Origin: a virus
Strand: one strand, 5' to 3'
Length of the DNA stretch: 45,467 bases
IMG/VR virus record: IMGVR_UViG_3300049460_000029
Coordinates: 1 to 45,467 of that record
Position numbers and translations under genes: made by a program
The notes under the pieces: generated by a model
What the model was told of the DNA's origin: nothing
Seen by the model: only the letters and a program-made list of their open reading frames with translations
The model's database searches: none
Part shown: positions 24,143-30,775 of the stretch, one piece after another
How the letters are laid out: every line of letters starts with the position of its first letter
Numbering within the stretch: the first letter of the stretch is position 1

Positions 24143-24145
24143 TGA

Positions 24146-24224
24146 AGGGCCTGGAGGGAATCGAACCCTCAAGCGGTTCCGCACCCCCTTGCGAGGAGCG
24201 TCGATCCCAGTCGACTTCAGGCCC
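24146..24224 (-). tRNA. tRNA-like gene with long variable arm, anticodon unclear
   Basis: A 7-bp acceptor (24224-24218 with 24153-24147), a D-like arm GTCG...CGAC with GGG in the loop, a variable arm GCGG-AA-CCGC and a perfect T arm (24154-24170) are present. The anticodon region folds either as loop TCGCAAG (GCA, but C instead of the near-universal T33) or as CTCGCAA (CGC, with a mismatch in the stem). T8 is also absent and no CCA is encoded. It may be a degenerate class II tRNA or a specialised tRNA mimic. Confidence 0.5.
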
Positions 24225-24229
24225 TAGCA

Positions 24230-24249
24230 GGCGCCCCCGAAGGGGCGCC
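24230..24249 (-). terminator. GC-rich hairpin after the 155-aa gene
   Basis: GGCGCCCC/GGGGCGCC with a TTCG tetraloop on the - strand, 6 bp past the stop at 24256 and just before the tRNA-like genes. There is no T run, so it may be a processing or stabilising hairpin. Confidence 0.6.
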
Positions 24250-24255
24250 CTTGGA

Positions 24256-24723
24256 TCAGTCCTCGATGATCTTAATCGAGTACGTGTACGGCTTGCTCTT
24301 GCTGGACAGTCGCTTCAGAGCGTACTTGGTGCCAGCCTCGGAGGGGAGACCAGTGTCAAGAAGGGCCTCCTTGAACTTCTGCTCCTGGTCTTGCGTCAGC
24401 TCCCAGTTGATGTTGAAGGGCTCGAAGTCCTCATCCTTGTCGCCGTTCTTGAGCTTCTTGCCCGCGACGGTAACGGGAATGGAGACCACCTTCGGGGTGA
24501 AGAAGTTGGCAACCTCGTCCTCGTCGAAAGAGCCCTTCGTCATGGGCTTGTACTTGTCGCCCACGGTGGTCTGAACCAGGAAGACAATCTTGCCGTCCTG
24601 ATTCCTCTGGGGGACGAGGTTGGGCTCACCCGTCTGCACGAGAAGGAATGACTCTCCGTCGTTCTCGAACCTCAGGAAGCGCTTGTCGCTGCTCTGCTTG
24701 AACAGGTCATCGTAAGTAGCCAA
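24256..24723 (-). CDS. Putative ssDNA-binding or recombination accessory protein, 155 aa
   Basis: TTG 24723 follows GGGAG. The protein has a beta-rich core (RFLRFENDGESFLLVQTG, KIVFLVQTTVG) and a C-terminal Lys-rich part ending in TYSIKIIED. Size, position between exonuclease and helicase genes, and OB-like strand pattern suggest a single-strand DNA binding role; this is inference, with no diagnostic motif. Confidence 0.5.
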   Translation of the reverse strand: MATYDDLFKQSSDKRFLRFENDGESFLLVQTGEPNLVPQRNQDGKIVFLVQTTVGDKYKPMTKGSFDEDEVANFFTPKVVSIPVTVAGKKLKNGDKDEDFEPFNINWELTQDQEQKFKEALLDTGLPSEAGTKYALKRLSSKSKPYTYSIKIIED

Positions 24724-24737
24724 GTTGTTTTCTCCCT

Positions 24738-25193
24738 TTACCAGTCGGTGTTTGCGACGTCTGCGGCGACCTTCGGGGTCGCCTTCTTTTCCCACGGCTT
24801 CGACTCCGCCTCGGCTTGGGGCTTGCTCCAGGGAGGTGGCTCTTCGCCTACTACTGTAGCACCCAACTCCTTCTGAATCACCTGAGTTGCCATCTCAGTA
24901 GCCTCATCCACGGTGCGAGGCTTCTTGCCCTCCTCTAGCCGCTTGGCGGCAGCCTCGGAGTCACCCGGAGGAGGCTCTGTGTGGCTCTCTGCGGGCTCCT
25001 CCTCCGCCCCCCGCATGAAGAGGTCAAGGCCATCCTTCTCGCCCTTCAGGAAGGCGCCTACGTACGTTGCGTATACCATGCCCATGGCTTCAGGCTCGGT
25101 AAGCTCAAGCCCCAGCTCCTCAGGGGCTGCGTGAACTTCCACATACCCATACGTGACCGCCTTCGAGGGAAGGCGCCAGATCAGCTTAGCCAC
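24738..25193 (-). CDS. Hypothetical protein, 151 aa
   Basis: An N-terminal compact domain (LIWRLPSKAVTYGYVEVHA, then a helix with MGMVYATYVGAFLKGE) is followed by a long Glu/Pro/Ala-rich disordered tail ending in NTDW. Such tails often bind partner proteins. It is co-transcribed with the gene downstream. Confidence 0.55.
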   Translation of the reverse strand: MAKLIWRLPSKAVTYGYVEVHAAPEELGLELTEPEAMGMVYATYVGAFLKGEKDGLDLFMRGAEEEPAESHTEPPPGDSEAAAKRLEEGKKPRTVDEATEMATQVIQKELGATVVGEEPPPWSKPQAEAESKPWEKKATPKVAADVANTDW

Positions 25194-25395
25194 GATTTAC
25201 GGTCCCCCAGCTTTCGGTGTTCTCCCAGACATGCTCTTCCACCCACGAGCTGATCAGCTCGTCGTGCTCCTGGGCACTCAGCGCGTCCCACTCCTCATCG
25301 GTGTAACCGTAGTCATAGAGCGGAACGGTATCGACGACGTCAGATCCGATCTTGTCGGTTGACACCCCGAGTTCGATGACATACGTCTCAGCCAT
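25186..25395 (-). CDS. Acidic hypothetical protein, 69 aa
   Basis: MAETYVIELGVSTDKIGSDV, then YGYTDEEWDALSAQEHDEL, ending in a Trp-rich helix. I believe small proteins like this are frequent in actinophages, but no function is known to me. It overlaps both neighbours. Confidence 0.6.
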   Translation of the reverse strand: MAETYVIELGVSTDKIGSDVVDTVPLYDYGYTDEEWDALSAQEHDELISSWVEEHVWENTESWGTVNRG

Positions 25396-25546
25396 ATACG
25401 TAACTCTCCTCGTTCAGTTGGCATTCAATGCAGACCCATTCGGCCTCTTCGGCATCCCAGATCATCTCGCCATGGACGTCGCAGTCGGGACCTTCGGAGT
25501 ACTTGTCGTTCCAGTAATCTCGATCATCACTAGAACTCGAATCCAT
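25388..25546 (-). CDS. Zinc-ribbon-like small protein, 52 aa
   Basis: DCDVHGEMI and WVCIECQL give Cys-x-x-His and CxxC pairs. It starts MDSSSSDDRDYW at ATG 25546, inside the 3' end of the exonuclease gene. Confidence 0.55.
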   Translation of the reverse strand: MDSSSSDDRDYWNDKYSEGPDCDVHGEMIWDAEEAEWVCIECQLNEESYVYG

Positions 25547-26357
25547 CCTCATGACTCCGATCATAGTAGTTAGCACGGGCCGACAGCGGCCCGGCGTTGA
25601 CTCGGCAGTTGTCCTGATGGAAGCAGAACCTACAGCCGAAGCCGTGATTGGTCTTGTAGATCTTCTTGGTCATCGCCTCGTAGGCTTCCTGATACTTGGC
25701 GCCCACTTCCGTGGGCGACACCGAGGAGAGGTCTACGTGCCGAGTGGAAGATTCGTAAGAGGGAGAGATCATAACGTAACGACCCTTGAAGGGGAAGCCG
25801 TCATACGTCTTGCTCCCTTCGGTCATCAGCAATGCTGCATACGTCTCAAGCTGGAAGTTGTCAGGCTTGGTACCGCCAGTCTTCCAATCCCAAATCACCG
25901 GACCCTTCTTCTTGTGCTCACCAATGATGTCTATGTAAGCAACGACCGGGACGTCAAGTCCCGGGAGTCTGCCACTTGCATCATACTCCACTTCCCACAC
26001 ATCTATACTTTCAAGCTCTACAAGAGCAGCTTCGAAGCATTCCTGAACGTGCCTCAGGGCACGTTCCTCAACGTATGGATCACCGGCTGGCCCTGAGGCC
26101 AGCCACTTGGAAGCGTCTGGCTCAATCTCCATCTGTGCAGATACCAGCGGGTAGAAGAACTGCTCAGCCCCCTTCGGGGCTTCGATGGCGGGGGATAGGT
26201 GGGCTTCGATCATGTCATGTACAGCCCTGCCGATAGGTATGTACCACGTCTGAATCTCTTCAGCCCGCCGAACCTTACCAAGGTACCAGGACCGAGGGCA
26301 GGATTTGTATGTCCTGTACTGTGAGTAACTGAGATGCTCTATTTGGTACGAGTCCAT
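25530..26357 (-). CDS. Cas4/RecB-like PD-(D/E)XK exonuclease with Fe-S cysteines
   Basis: A 275-aa nuclease of the PDDEXK_1 type. Cys20 (SCPRSW) near the N-terminus and Cys242, Cys245 and Cys251 near the C-terminus form the Cas4/AddB-type iron-sulfur site. The nuclease core is YIDIIGEH and VIWDWKTGG (Asp...Asp-x-Lys), followed by QLETYAALL. It would resect DNA ends in recombination-dependent replication. ATG 26357 (MDSYQIEHLSYSQ) is preferred to the longer frame because the family begins with the LSYSQ segment. Confidence 0.85.
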   Translation of the reverse strand: MDSYQIEHLSYSQYRTYKSCPRSWYLGKVRRAEEIQTWYIPIGRAVHDMIEAHLSPAIEAPKGAEQFFYPLVSAQMEIEPDASKWLASGPAGDPYVEERALRHVQECFEAALVELESIDVWEVEYDASGRLPGLDVPVVAYIDIIGEHKKKGPVIWDWKTGGTKPDNFQLETYAALLMTEGSKTYDGFPFKGRYVMISPSYESSTRHVDLSSVSPTEVGAKYQEAYEAMTKKIYKTNHGFGCRFCFHQDNCRVNAGPLSARANYYDRSHEDGFEF

Positions 26358-26364
26358 GCAGACA

Positions 26365-26805
26365 TTATACCACCCTGTCTGCAACCTTAAGGTACTGTTC
26401 GCTGTCACACATCAGGCAGTATTCAACCCTCTTGCCAGCGTTGAATTTGAAGCCTCTGTGACGGTCGCCTTGATGGCGACCGGATGTGCAACGATACTCC
26501 AAGTAGTCGCTCACGTCCACAGTAGGGACCCTCTTGGGTCCCGGTCTACTGACTAGATAGTCAGGGGTGTGACCACCCCTGACAGTCCAGAACAGGTCTA
26601 CAGGAGAGGCTTGCTCAAGGCAAGCCTCAGTAACAGGGCAACTGAAGCATATGGTCTTAGCCTCTTGAACCTTCCTGTCGTTGTAAGCCCTCACAGTGTT
26701 GGTATTCGTGATATGGGAGACCTCCGGGTCTCCCATTCTGGAGACTGTGAACTTCTCTATAGGAAGGCTAGCGCATGAAGCGCTAGCTGTCCAGTGCTTT
26801 GTCAT
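26365..26805 (-). CDS. WhiB-like iron-sulfur transcription regulator with extra C-terminal zinc ribbon
   Basis: The four WhiB cysteines are present (Cys11, Cys53, Cys56, Cys62: TICFSCPVTEAC), followed by FWTVRGGHTP, equivalent to the family's G[VI]WGG turn. Wbl proteins bind a 4Fe-4S cluster and the principal sigma factor, and phage members can block host WhiB. Past residue 100 there is a basic extension with a second Cys set (YRCTSGRHQG, YCLMCDSEQ) that is not part of a normal Wbl protein. AAGGA precedes ATG 26805. It is the first gene of the - strand operon, so it is expressed early. Confidence 0.88.
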   Translation of the reverse strand: MTKHWTASASCASLPIEKFTVSRMGDPEVSHITNTNTVRAYNDRKVQEAKTICFSCPVTEACLEQASPVDLFWTVRGGHTPDYLVSRPGPKRVPTVDVSDYLEYRCTSGRHQGDRHRGFKFNAGKRVEYCLMCDSEQYLKVADRVV

Positions 26806-27207
26806 TCGTTCCTTCCCACCCGCCATGGATGGCCCCGAAGGGCCATCCTAGATCTATATAGTCTATACATGTACGGAAGGGCCCCGTAGGGCCCTTCCTA
26901 TACTATACAATCTATAGACTTTGTACACTCTACGATCTACCTCCCTTGGGGTCGGTAGATCTATAACTCTAACTCTCTTAACTACCTAAAGACTTAGTGT
27001 AGCAGAGACCTTGGAAGTTTCCTGATAGTTCGAAGGGTTCAGGGTGTGACCTCAGTCACACCCCTTTGACCTGCACCTTTCCCAGCGTTTCCTAACCTGC
27101 GTACCGGCCTCCCTTAAGGTCGGCCTTACCAGGTCAAGCTATCTAAGGAAACACTGGGGCTTCCAGAAAAATTCCCGCATCCCCTGGGGGTTATTTTGTG
27201 AGGTAGG
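26806..27207. promoter_or_regulatory. Regulatory region upstream of the WhiB/replication operon
   Basis: No gene is seen in these 402 bp. Hairpins: 26827-26848 (9-bp stem, CGAA loop) directly before the WhiB ribosome site, and 26875-26898 (10-bp stem, CGTA loop). Between and beyond them is an AT-rich stretch with TAGATCTA, TCTATAGA and several TATA-like boxes, where the - strand promoter must lie. 27042-27063 is a 9-bp inverted repeat (GGGTGTGAC/GTCACACCC). 27081-27093 and 27146-27158 are 12/13 inverted copies flanking further GGCC-rich dyads. Confidence 0.6.
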
Positions 27208-27393
27208 TCACAGGTTCCGTACGTGGCTAGCCGTGACCTTGAACTCCAAAGCGAGAGCCTTGGGGCTCTCGCCTTCATCCTTGCGTCGCTTGATCTCGCT
27301 GCGCTGCTCCGGAGTCAGCTTCGCCCTTTTGCTGGCGAAGCCAGCAGGACCGAAGTCCTGGCCGTACGGCTGGAAGCTTCTCATGCTGGACAT
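27208..27393 (-). CDS. Small HTH DNA-binding protein, 61 aa
   Basis: The second half is a Hin/transposase-type helix-turn-helix: LTPEQRSEIKRRKDEGES, then ALALEFKVTASHVRNL. The N-terminus is Phe/Gly-rich. It is the promoter-distal gene of a two-gene unit with the SsgA-like protein, with adjoining stop and start. It could bind one of the palindromic sites in this genome. No other phage repressor candidate is visible. Confidence 0.7.
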   Translation of the reverse strand: MSSMRSFQPYGQDFGPAGFASKRAKLTPEQRSEIKRRKDEGESPKALALEFKVTASHVRNL

Positions 27394-27761
27394 TAGTTGC
27401 CTTCCAGTAGTGCGGCGATGGTGTCGTCCCACTCGTACGACTCCCGCGAGGGCGGGAGGAGGGTCAGGGATGCCTCCAGGAAGCTCTGTACGGCCCCCAG
27501 GGGCAGCAGGACCATGCCCTCGCCCTCTGGGCTGCACAGGAAAATGCTGAGCCCGGAGAAGACCACGTGCAGCTTCACGTCACCCTCTCCGGCGAAGCCC
27601 TCCTCGAACACCTCGATCAGGAGATCTCGGGAGAAGGACCAGACGGGGGGGTTGGGCTCGGTGTGGAAGGTGAACTGCACCGCTGCGGGGTTGTCCTTCC
27701 GGTACTCCATGTCGACCGGAAAAGGAATTCCCTGCGTGATGCCGATGGTTTCGACGATCAT
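27393..27761 (-). CDS. SsgA-like (SALP) cell division/sporulation protein
   Basis: This 122-aa protein matches the SsgA/SsgB family pattern: VQFTFHTEPNPPVWSFSRDL, then GEGDVKLH, then LCSPEGEGMVLLP and a helix VQSFLEASL. In Streptomyces SsgB positions FtsZ at sporulation septa and SsgA recruits SsgB. The family is confined to morphologically complex actinomycetes. The length is normal for a complete single domain. A phage copy might block or redirect septation. AGGAGG lies before ATG 27761, and the gene is divergent from 27791 with only 29 bp between the start codons. The family call is by eye but the motifs are clear. Confidence 0.82.
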   Translation of the reverse strand: MIVETIGITQGIPFPVDMEYRKDNPAAVQFTFHTEPNPPVWSFSRDLLIEVFEEGFAGEGDVKLHVVFSGLSIFLCSPEGEGMVLLPLGAVQSFLEASLTLLPPSRESYEWDDTIAALLEGN

Positions 27762-27774
27762 TGGTCCTCCTGTG

Positions 27775-27783
27775 TGCTACAAT
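27775..27783 (+). promoter_or_regulatory. Extended -10 promoter for the phosphoesterase gene (near-leaderless)
   Basis: TGCTACAAT is a TGn-extended -10 element. Transcription would begin around 27790, directly at or next to ATG 27791, so the mRNA is probably leaderless. No ribosome-binding site is seen before that ATG, in agreement. Confidence 0.55.
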
Positions 27784-27790
27784 GTGGGGT

Positions 27791-28558
27791 ATGACAACGA
27801 AAACCACGCTGATTGTGCCAGACATCCAGTATCCCTACCATGATGCACTTGCGCTGAAGAAGCTGATCAGCGTGGCTGCCGACCTCAAGCCGGACACGAT
27901 CGTCCAGATCGGGGACGGTATCGACTTCCCTCAGGTATCCCAGTGGAGCAAGGGAACGGCGGGAGAGTATGCGGAGACGCTACAGGATCACATAGACGGC
28001 TTTGTGTCGTCTGTGCTTGAGCCGCTTCGAGAAGCGGTTCCCAGCGCAAGCGTCACTTGGCTGGAAGGGAATCACGATCTTCGCCTTCAGGACTTCGTCA
28101 AGAAGTACGGGGCGCCACTGCGCCCCCTCCGGGCACTGGAGATGCAGAACCTGTTCGACCTGGAGCGCCTCAACATCGAGTATACCCGAGGGCCGAAGCG
28201 TATTGCGACCAACACCTACGCGATCCATGGTCACGAGTCTGGCGGATACTGTGCCAGTGCCAGCGCTTGGGATGCGAAGTTCGCCAAGCGATACGGTAGC
28301 GACAAGAACTTTGTCTTCGGACATACTCACCAGCCCTTCCTTATCACCCGCTCCTTCGGTTACGACGGGAAGGTTTCCCCGCGCTTCACTATGAACGCGG
28401 GAAGTATTATGGACCCTGCCGCCGCTACATACGTCAAAGACGGGGCGGTTTCGTGGGTGATGTCGTTCGCGCTGCTGCGCGACGACGGTAAGCGTGTCCA
28501 CCCTGAGCTGATCACGATGGTGGACCGAGGCTTCTACTTGAATGGAACCAAGTACTAA
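27791..28558 (+). CDS. Metallophosphoesterase (calcineurin-like)
   Basis: A 255-aa enzyme with all binuclear metal motifs: DIQYPYHD, GDGIDF, EGNHDLR, IHGHES and GHTHQP. The fold hydrolyses phosphomono- or diesters; phage members may act on nucleic-acid ends, cyclic nucleotides or proteins. It is the first gene of a short + strand unit with the sigma-like gene, within a region otherwise transcribed leftward. ATG 27791 follows an extended -10 element by 7 bp. Confidence 0.85.
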   Translation: MTTKTTLIVPDIQYPYHDALALKKLISVAADLKPDTIVQIGDGIDFPQVSQWSKGTAGEYAETLQDHIDGFVSSVLEPLREAVPSASVTWLEGNHDLRLQDFVKKYGAPLRPLRALEMQNLFDLERLNIEYTRGPKRIATNTYAIHGHESGGYCASASAWDAKFAKRYGSDKNFVFGHTHQPFLITRSFGYDGKVSPRFTMNAGSIMDPAAATYVKDGAVSWVMSFALLRDDGKRVHPELITMVDRGFYLNGTKY

Positions 28559-28559
28559 G

Positions 28560-29252
28560 ATGCTGAACTACGAGGCACTCACTCCGATGGTGAAGAAGGC
28601 TGCCCGTGCTGCCGGATCTTCCTTCCCCAAGCACTACGATCCGGCAGACACGGAACAGGCCATCTGGGTCTGGGTTCTTGAGAAGAGGAACACGGTCGGG
28701 AACATTGTTCGCGACACGGAGCAGAGGGACAATGAAGTACTGAAGCCCCTCTATGACATGATGCTCAAGGTGGCCACCACGTTTCTGCGTGGTGAGGACC
28801 GAGCCATCTATGGTTACTCCGAAGATGACGTGTTCCATTATTCCACAGACCTTATCAAGGAGATCCTCGAAGTGATCTTCACTCACGAGGACTGGCAGAG
28901 TTTCGCATCATCCTACGATGCGATGCCTAAGCAGAAAGTGGACCCCGCGACAGCGGGGAACAATCTCGCATCCTATGTGGATGTGAGCCAGGCGGTGGGA
29001 ACGCTGGCCGACAGGCAGTACAACGCCCTGGTGTGGCGGTACAAGTACCACTACACCCTTGAGAACGTCGGTAGCGAGCTGGGTATGACCAAGGAAGGTG
29101 CCAGACAGCTCCTGGACGGGGCCGTGAGGGCTGTTCAGCGTGCCCTTGGGTCCAAGGACCGGAGCGACCTCCGGAACGTCTCAGACGGGCATCTACGGCC
29201 TTCCACTACGGCTCAGGCCAAAGCCATGAGCGAGTCGCAGTACGAGGGATAG
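28560..29252 (+). CDS. Sigma-factor-like transcription protein, 230 aa
   Basis: The C-terminal part resembles sigma region 4: LADRQYNALVWRYKYHYTLENVGSELGM, then TKEGARQLL and VRAVQRAL, a helix-turn-helix that would contact a -35 element. The N-terminal part is helical (DTEQAIWVWVLEKRN) and could be a diverged region 2. It may redirect host RNA polymerase to phage promoters. The start is ATG 28560, overlapping the upstream stop region, or ATG 28542. A terminator follows. Confidence 0.7.
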   Translation: MLNYEALTPMVKKAARAAGSSFPKHYDPADTEQAIWVWVLEKRNTVGNIVRDTEQRDNEVLKPLYDMMLKVATTFLRGEDRAIYGYSEDDVFHYSTDLIKEILEVIFTHEDWQSFASSYDAMPKQKVDPATAGNNLASYVDVSQAVGTLADRQYNALVWRYKYHYTLENVGSELGMTKEGARQLLDGAVRAVQRALGSKDRSDLRNVSDGHLRPSTTAQAKAMSESQYEG

Positions 29253-29259
29253 GGGAAAG

Positions 29260-29280
29260 GGCACGGTCGAGCCGTGCCCC
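29260..29280 (+). terminator. Terminator hairpin between convergent units
   Basis: GGGCACGG/CCGTGCCC with a 5-base loop lies between the sigma-like gene and the convergent - strand gene ending at 29285. It has no T run, so termination may be factor-assisted. Confidence 0.65.
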
Positions 29281-29284
29281 AACC

Positions 29285-29452
29285 TCAGATCACTTGTACA
29301 TAGCGGTTGTCGATGACGTGAATCTCGTCATCATCGTCGGCCACGATGGACACTTGGCCGACCGGAGCGTCACACTGGAGGATTAGATCAGCCTCGAAGT
29401 CTTCGTAGCCAGGGGCCCCCGTTACGCGAACACGGGAATAGTTAACTACCAT
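29285..29452 (-). CDS. Small beta protein, 55 aa
   Basis: MVVNYSRVRVTGAPGYEDFEADLIL... with an acidic DDDDE turn. ATG 29452 overlaps the stop of the gene upstream. Unknown family. Confidence 0.55.
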   Translation of the reverse strand: MVVNYSRVRVTGAPGYEDFEADLILQCDAPVGQVSIVADDDDEIHVIDNRYVQVI

Positions 29453-29994
29453 TCGTCATCCTTTACGTTCGACTCTCGCCTGTAGTGCCGTTCCATGTTC
29501 TCGTTGGAGTCCACTTGGTGGACTCCTGTTTTCATGTTCCGCAGGAGAACGCACTTGTCACCAGTGGCAACGACCTCGAAGGTGGCTTGTCGTTGAGACT
29601 GTGAGACCTGATCCCCCACGTTCCAGTCAGGGTTGTTGTTCGGAGCACCGCTCTTGGCGGTGCTCTCTTCTGCATACTCCCAGAACTGGTCCTTCTGATC
29701 CGTGAACCAGCCATACCGGGCGGTGGCGGAGACCAGCCATAGCTTGGTGTCCTGAGCCCATGCCACATGCCACACCCCGCTGAGGGCGGGGTGCTTGAAG
29801 GCGGTGCCGACGTGAGGCAGCAGGATGGGTCTCTTGAGGCTGGACTTCAACAGCTTGTGGAAACCGTCCACCACGATGGAAGCCACCTCTTCGAGAGGCT
29901 TGCCCTCCGTGGCGTCCGAGTCCAGGAACTCGGCAACCTTCTCCTTCTGAGTCTTCGTACTTGGTATCGTCGCGGTCTCCTTTCGTGTACCCAC
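29446..29994 (-). CDS. Hypothetical protein, up to 182 aa
   Basis: A mixed alpha/beta protein: KVAEFLDSDATEGK, then HVAWAQDTKLWLVSATARYGWF, then a C-terminal beta part (QATFEVVATGDKCVLL). The conventional start is GTG 29994, but that codon has no ribosome site and abuts a hairpin (30000-30019). AAAGGAG lies inside the frame at 29983-29977, so translation may begin at ATA 29967 or ACG 29970. No family recognised. Confidence 0.6.
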   Translation of the reverse strand: MGTRKETATIPSTKTQKEKVAEFLDSDATEGKPLEEVASIVVDGFHKLLKSSLKRPILLPHVGTAFKHPALSGVWHVAWAQDTKLWLVSATARYGWFTDQKDQFWEYAEESTAKSGAPNNNPDWNVGDQVSQSQRQATFEVVATGDKCVLLRNMKTGVHQVDSNENMERHYRRESNVKDDEW

Positions 29995-30028
29995 TGGCCG
30001 GGCCTGGGAGAGTAGGCCCGACTAGAAG

Positions 30029-30050
30029 GCACACGACTCTCGTCGTGTGC
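30029..30050 (-). terminator. Hairpin downstream of the 117-aa gene
   Basis: GCACACGA/TCGTGTGC, 8-bp stem with a 6-base loop, 7 bp past the stop at 30057. It is one of the intergenic hairpins that recur throughout this block. Confidence 0.6.
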
Positions 30051-30056
30051 TCTCCC

Positions 30057-30410
30057 TCAGAACTGCGCTTCGATCACGTCTGCGATCTGCTCGAAGGTGT
30101 ATCCGGCGTCGTCGTTCAACCCAATCAGGGATGTGTGGGCGATACCGGTCGTGCCCTTGAAGCGCCCTTCGGGGTCGACGCCGGACCACTCCCCGATCAC
30201 GTTGGGAAGGGTGCCCTGCGAGCGGTCCTCGTCGTTCCCGAAGGAGCCGTACTCTTCCTCGGTCGCCACCCCAGCCTTTACGGCCAGATCGCACAGCACC
30301 CCAAGGCAGCAGTAGGTGTTGGCGAAGGTGTTGTGCAGCTTTGAGGTGTCCTGCGCGTAGTCGCCGGAGCGAAGAGCGTCGATCCAGAGCTGCTTGATTT
30401 CCGGGTTCAT
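30057..30410 (-). CDS. NTYCCLGVLCD-family protein A, 117 aa
   Basis: MNPEIKQLWIDALRSGDYAQ, then NTYCCLGVLCDLAVKAG, and a C-terminal GLNDDAGYTFEQIADVIE. It is paralogous to the protein at 31164-31496. Similar small proteins occur in many phages and plasmids, with unknown function. Two adjacent Cys plus a third (CC...C) are conserved. GGGAGA precedes ATG 30410; codons upstream in frame are leader sequence. Confidence 0.65.
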   Translation of the reverse strand: MNPEIKQLWIDALRSGDYAQDTSKLHNTFANTYCCLGVLCDLAVKAGVATEEEYGSFGNDEDRSQGTLPNVIGEWSGVDPEGRFKGTTGIAHTSLIGLNDDAGYTFEQIADVIEAQF

Positions 30411-30601
30411 GCTTTCTCCCTTTTCGGTCCGCTGTACTGCGGATAGGGTGATACAGAGCGAACAAGCACGACGTCGGGTGAGACGTCCCTTAGGGTTCCT
30501 CACTCCGCAGAGTTTGAACCACAGCCGTGCGCCCCTACTTATTTTTCGGGAACCCTGTATCACCTTAACCGCGCACGTCCGTAGACGTGCGACGGAACCC
30601 G
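30411..30601 (-). other. Long leader between two genes, with hairpins
   Basis: This 191-bp stretch has no gene. A hairpin CGCACGTC/GACGTGCG (30572-30591) lies near the upstream gene and TCCGC/GCGGA (30428-30443) lies directly before the ribosome site. An inverted pair with the core GGTGATACAG (around 30446-30456 and 30562-30572) frames the centre. It may contain a promoter. Confidence 0.45.
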
Positions 30602-30775
30602 TCAGAACTCTTCGATCAGAAGAGTGATCTTGTACTGCTTGCCGTAGTTCTTGGCGTCGGACGGTTCGGGCGTGATGTCGTCCCTGTCGAGCATGGTGAC
30701 GATCGCGTCGATGTCATGGGAGGTCATGTAGCCTACGACCTCGACTCGCTTCGGAGTGTGATCCGTGAATGGCAT
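30602..30775 (-). CDS. Hypothetical protein, 57 aa
   Basis: MPFTDHTPKRVEVVGYMTS... is a small alpha/beta protein ending ITLLIEEF. ATG 30775 overlaps the upstream stop (TGATG). Confidence 0.55.
   Translation of the reverse strand: MPFTDHTPKRVEVVGYMTSHDIDAIVTMLDRDDITPEPSDAKNYGKQYKITLLIEEF

Noticed and set aside
23629-24651. A 340-codon + strand frame across the lipoprotein gene and tRNA-like array
   Set aside because: It is antisense to a clear lipoprotein gene and passes through structured RNA; absence of stops is due to GC bias.
27208-27537. Longer upstream extension of the HTH gene to about 109 codons
   Set aside because: The extra N-terminal residues are Gly/Pro/Arg-rich antisense-type sequence within the SsgA-like gene; ATG 27393 adjoins that gene's stop.
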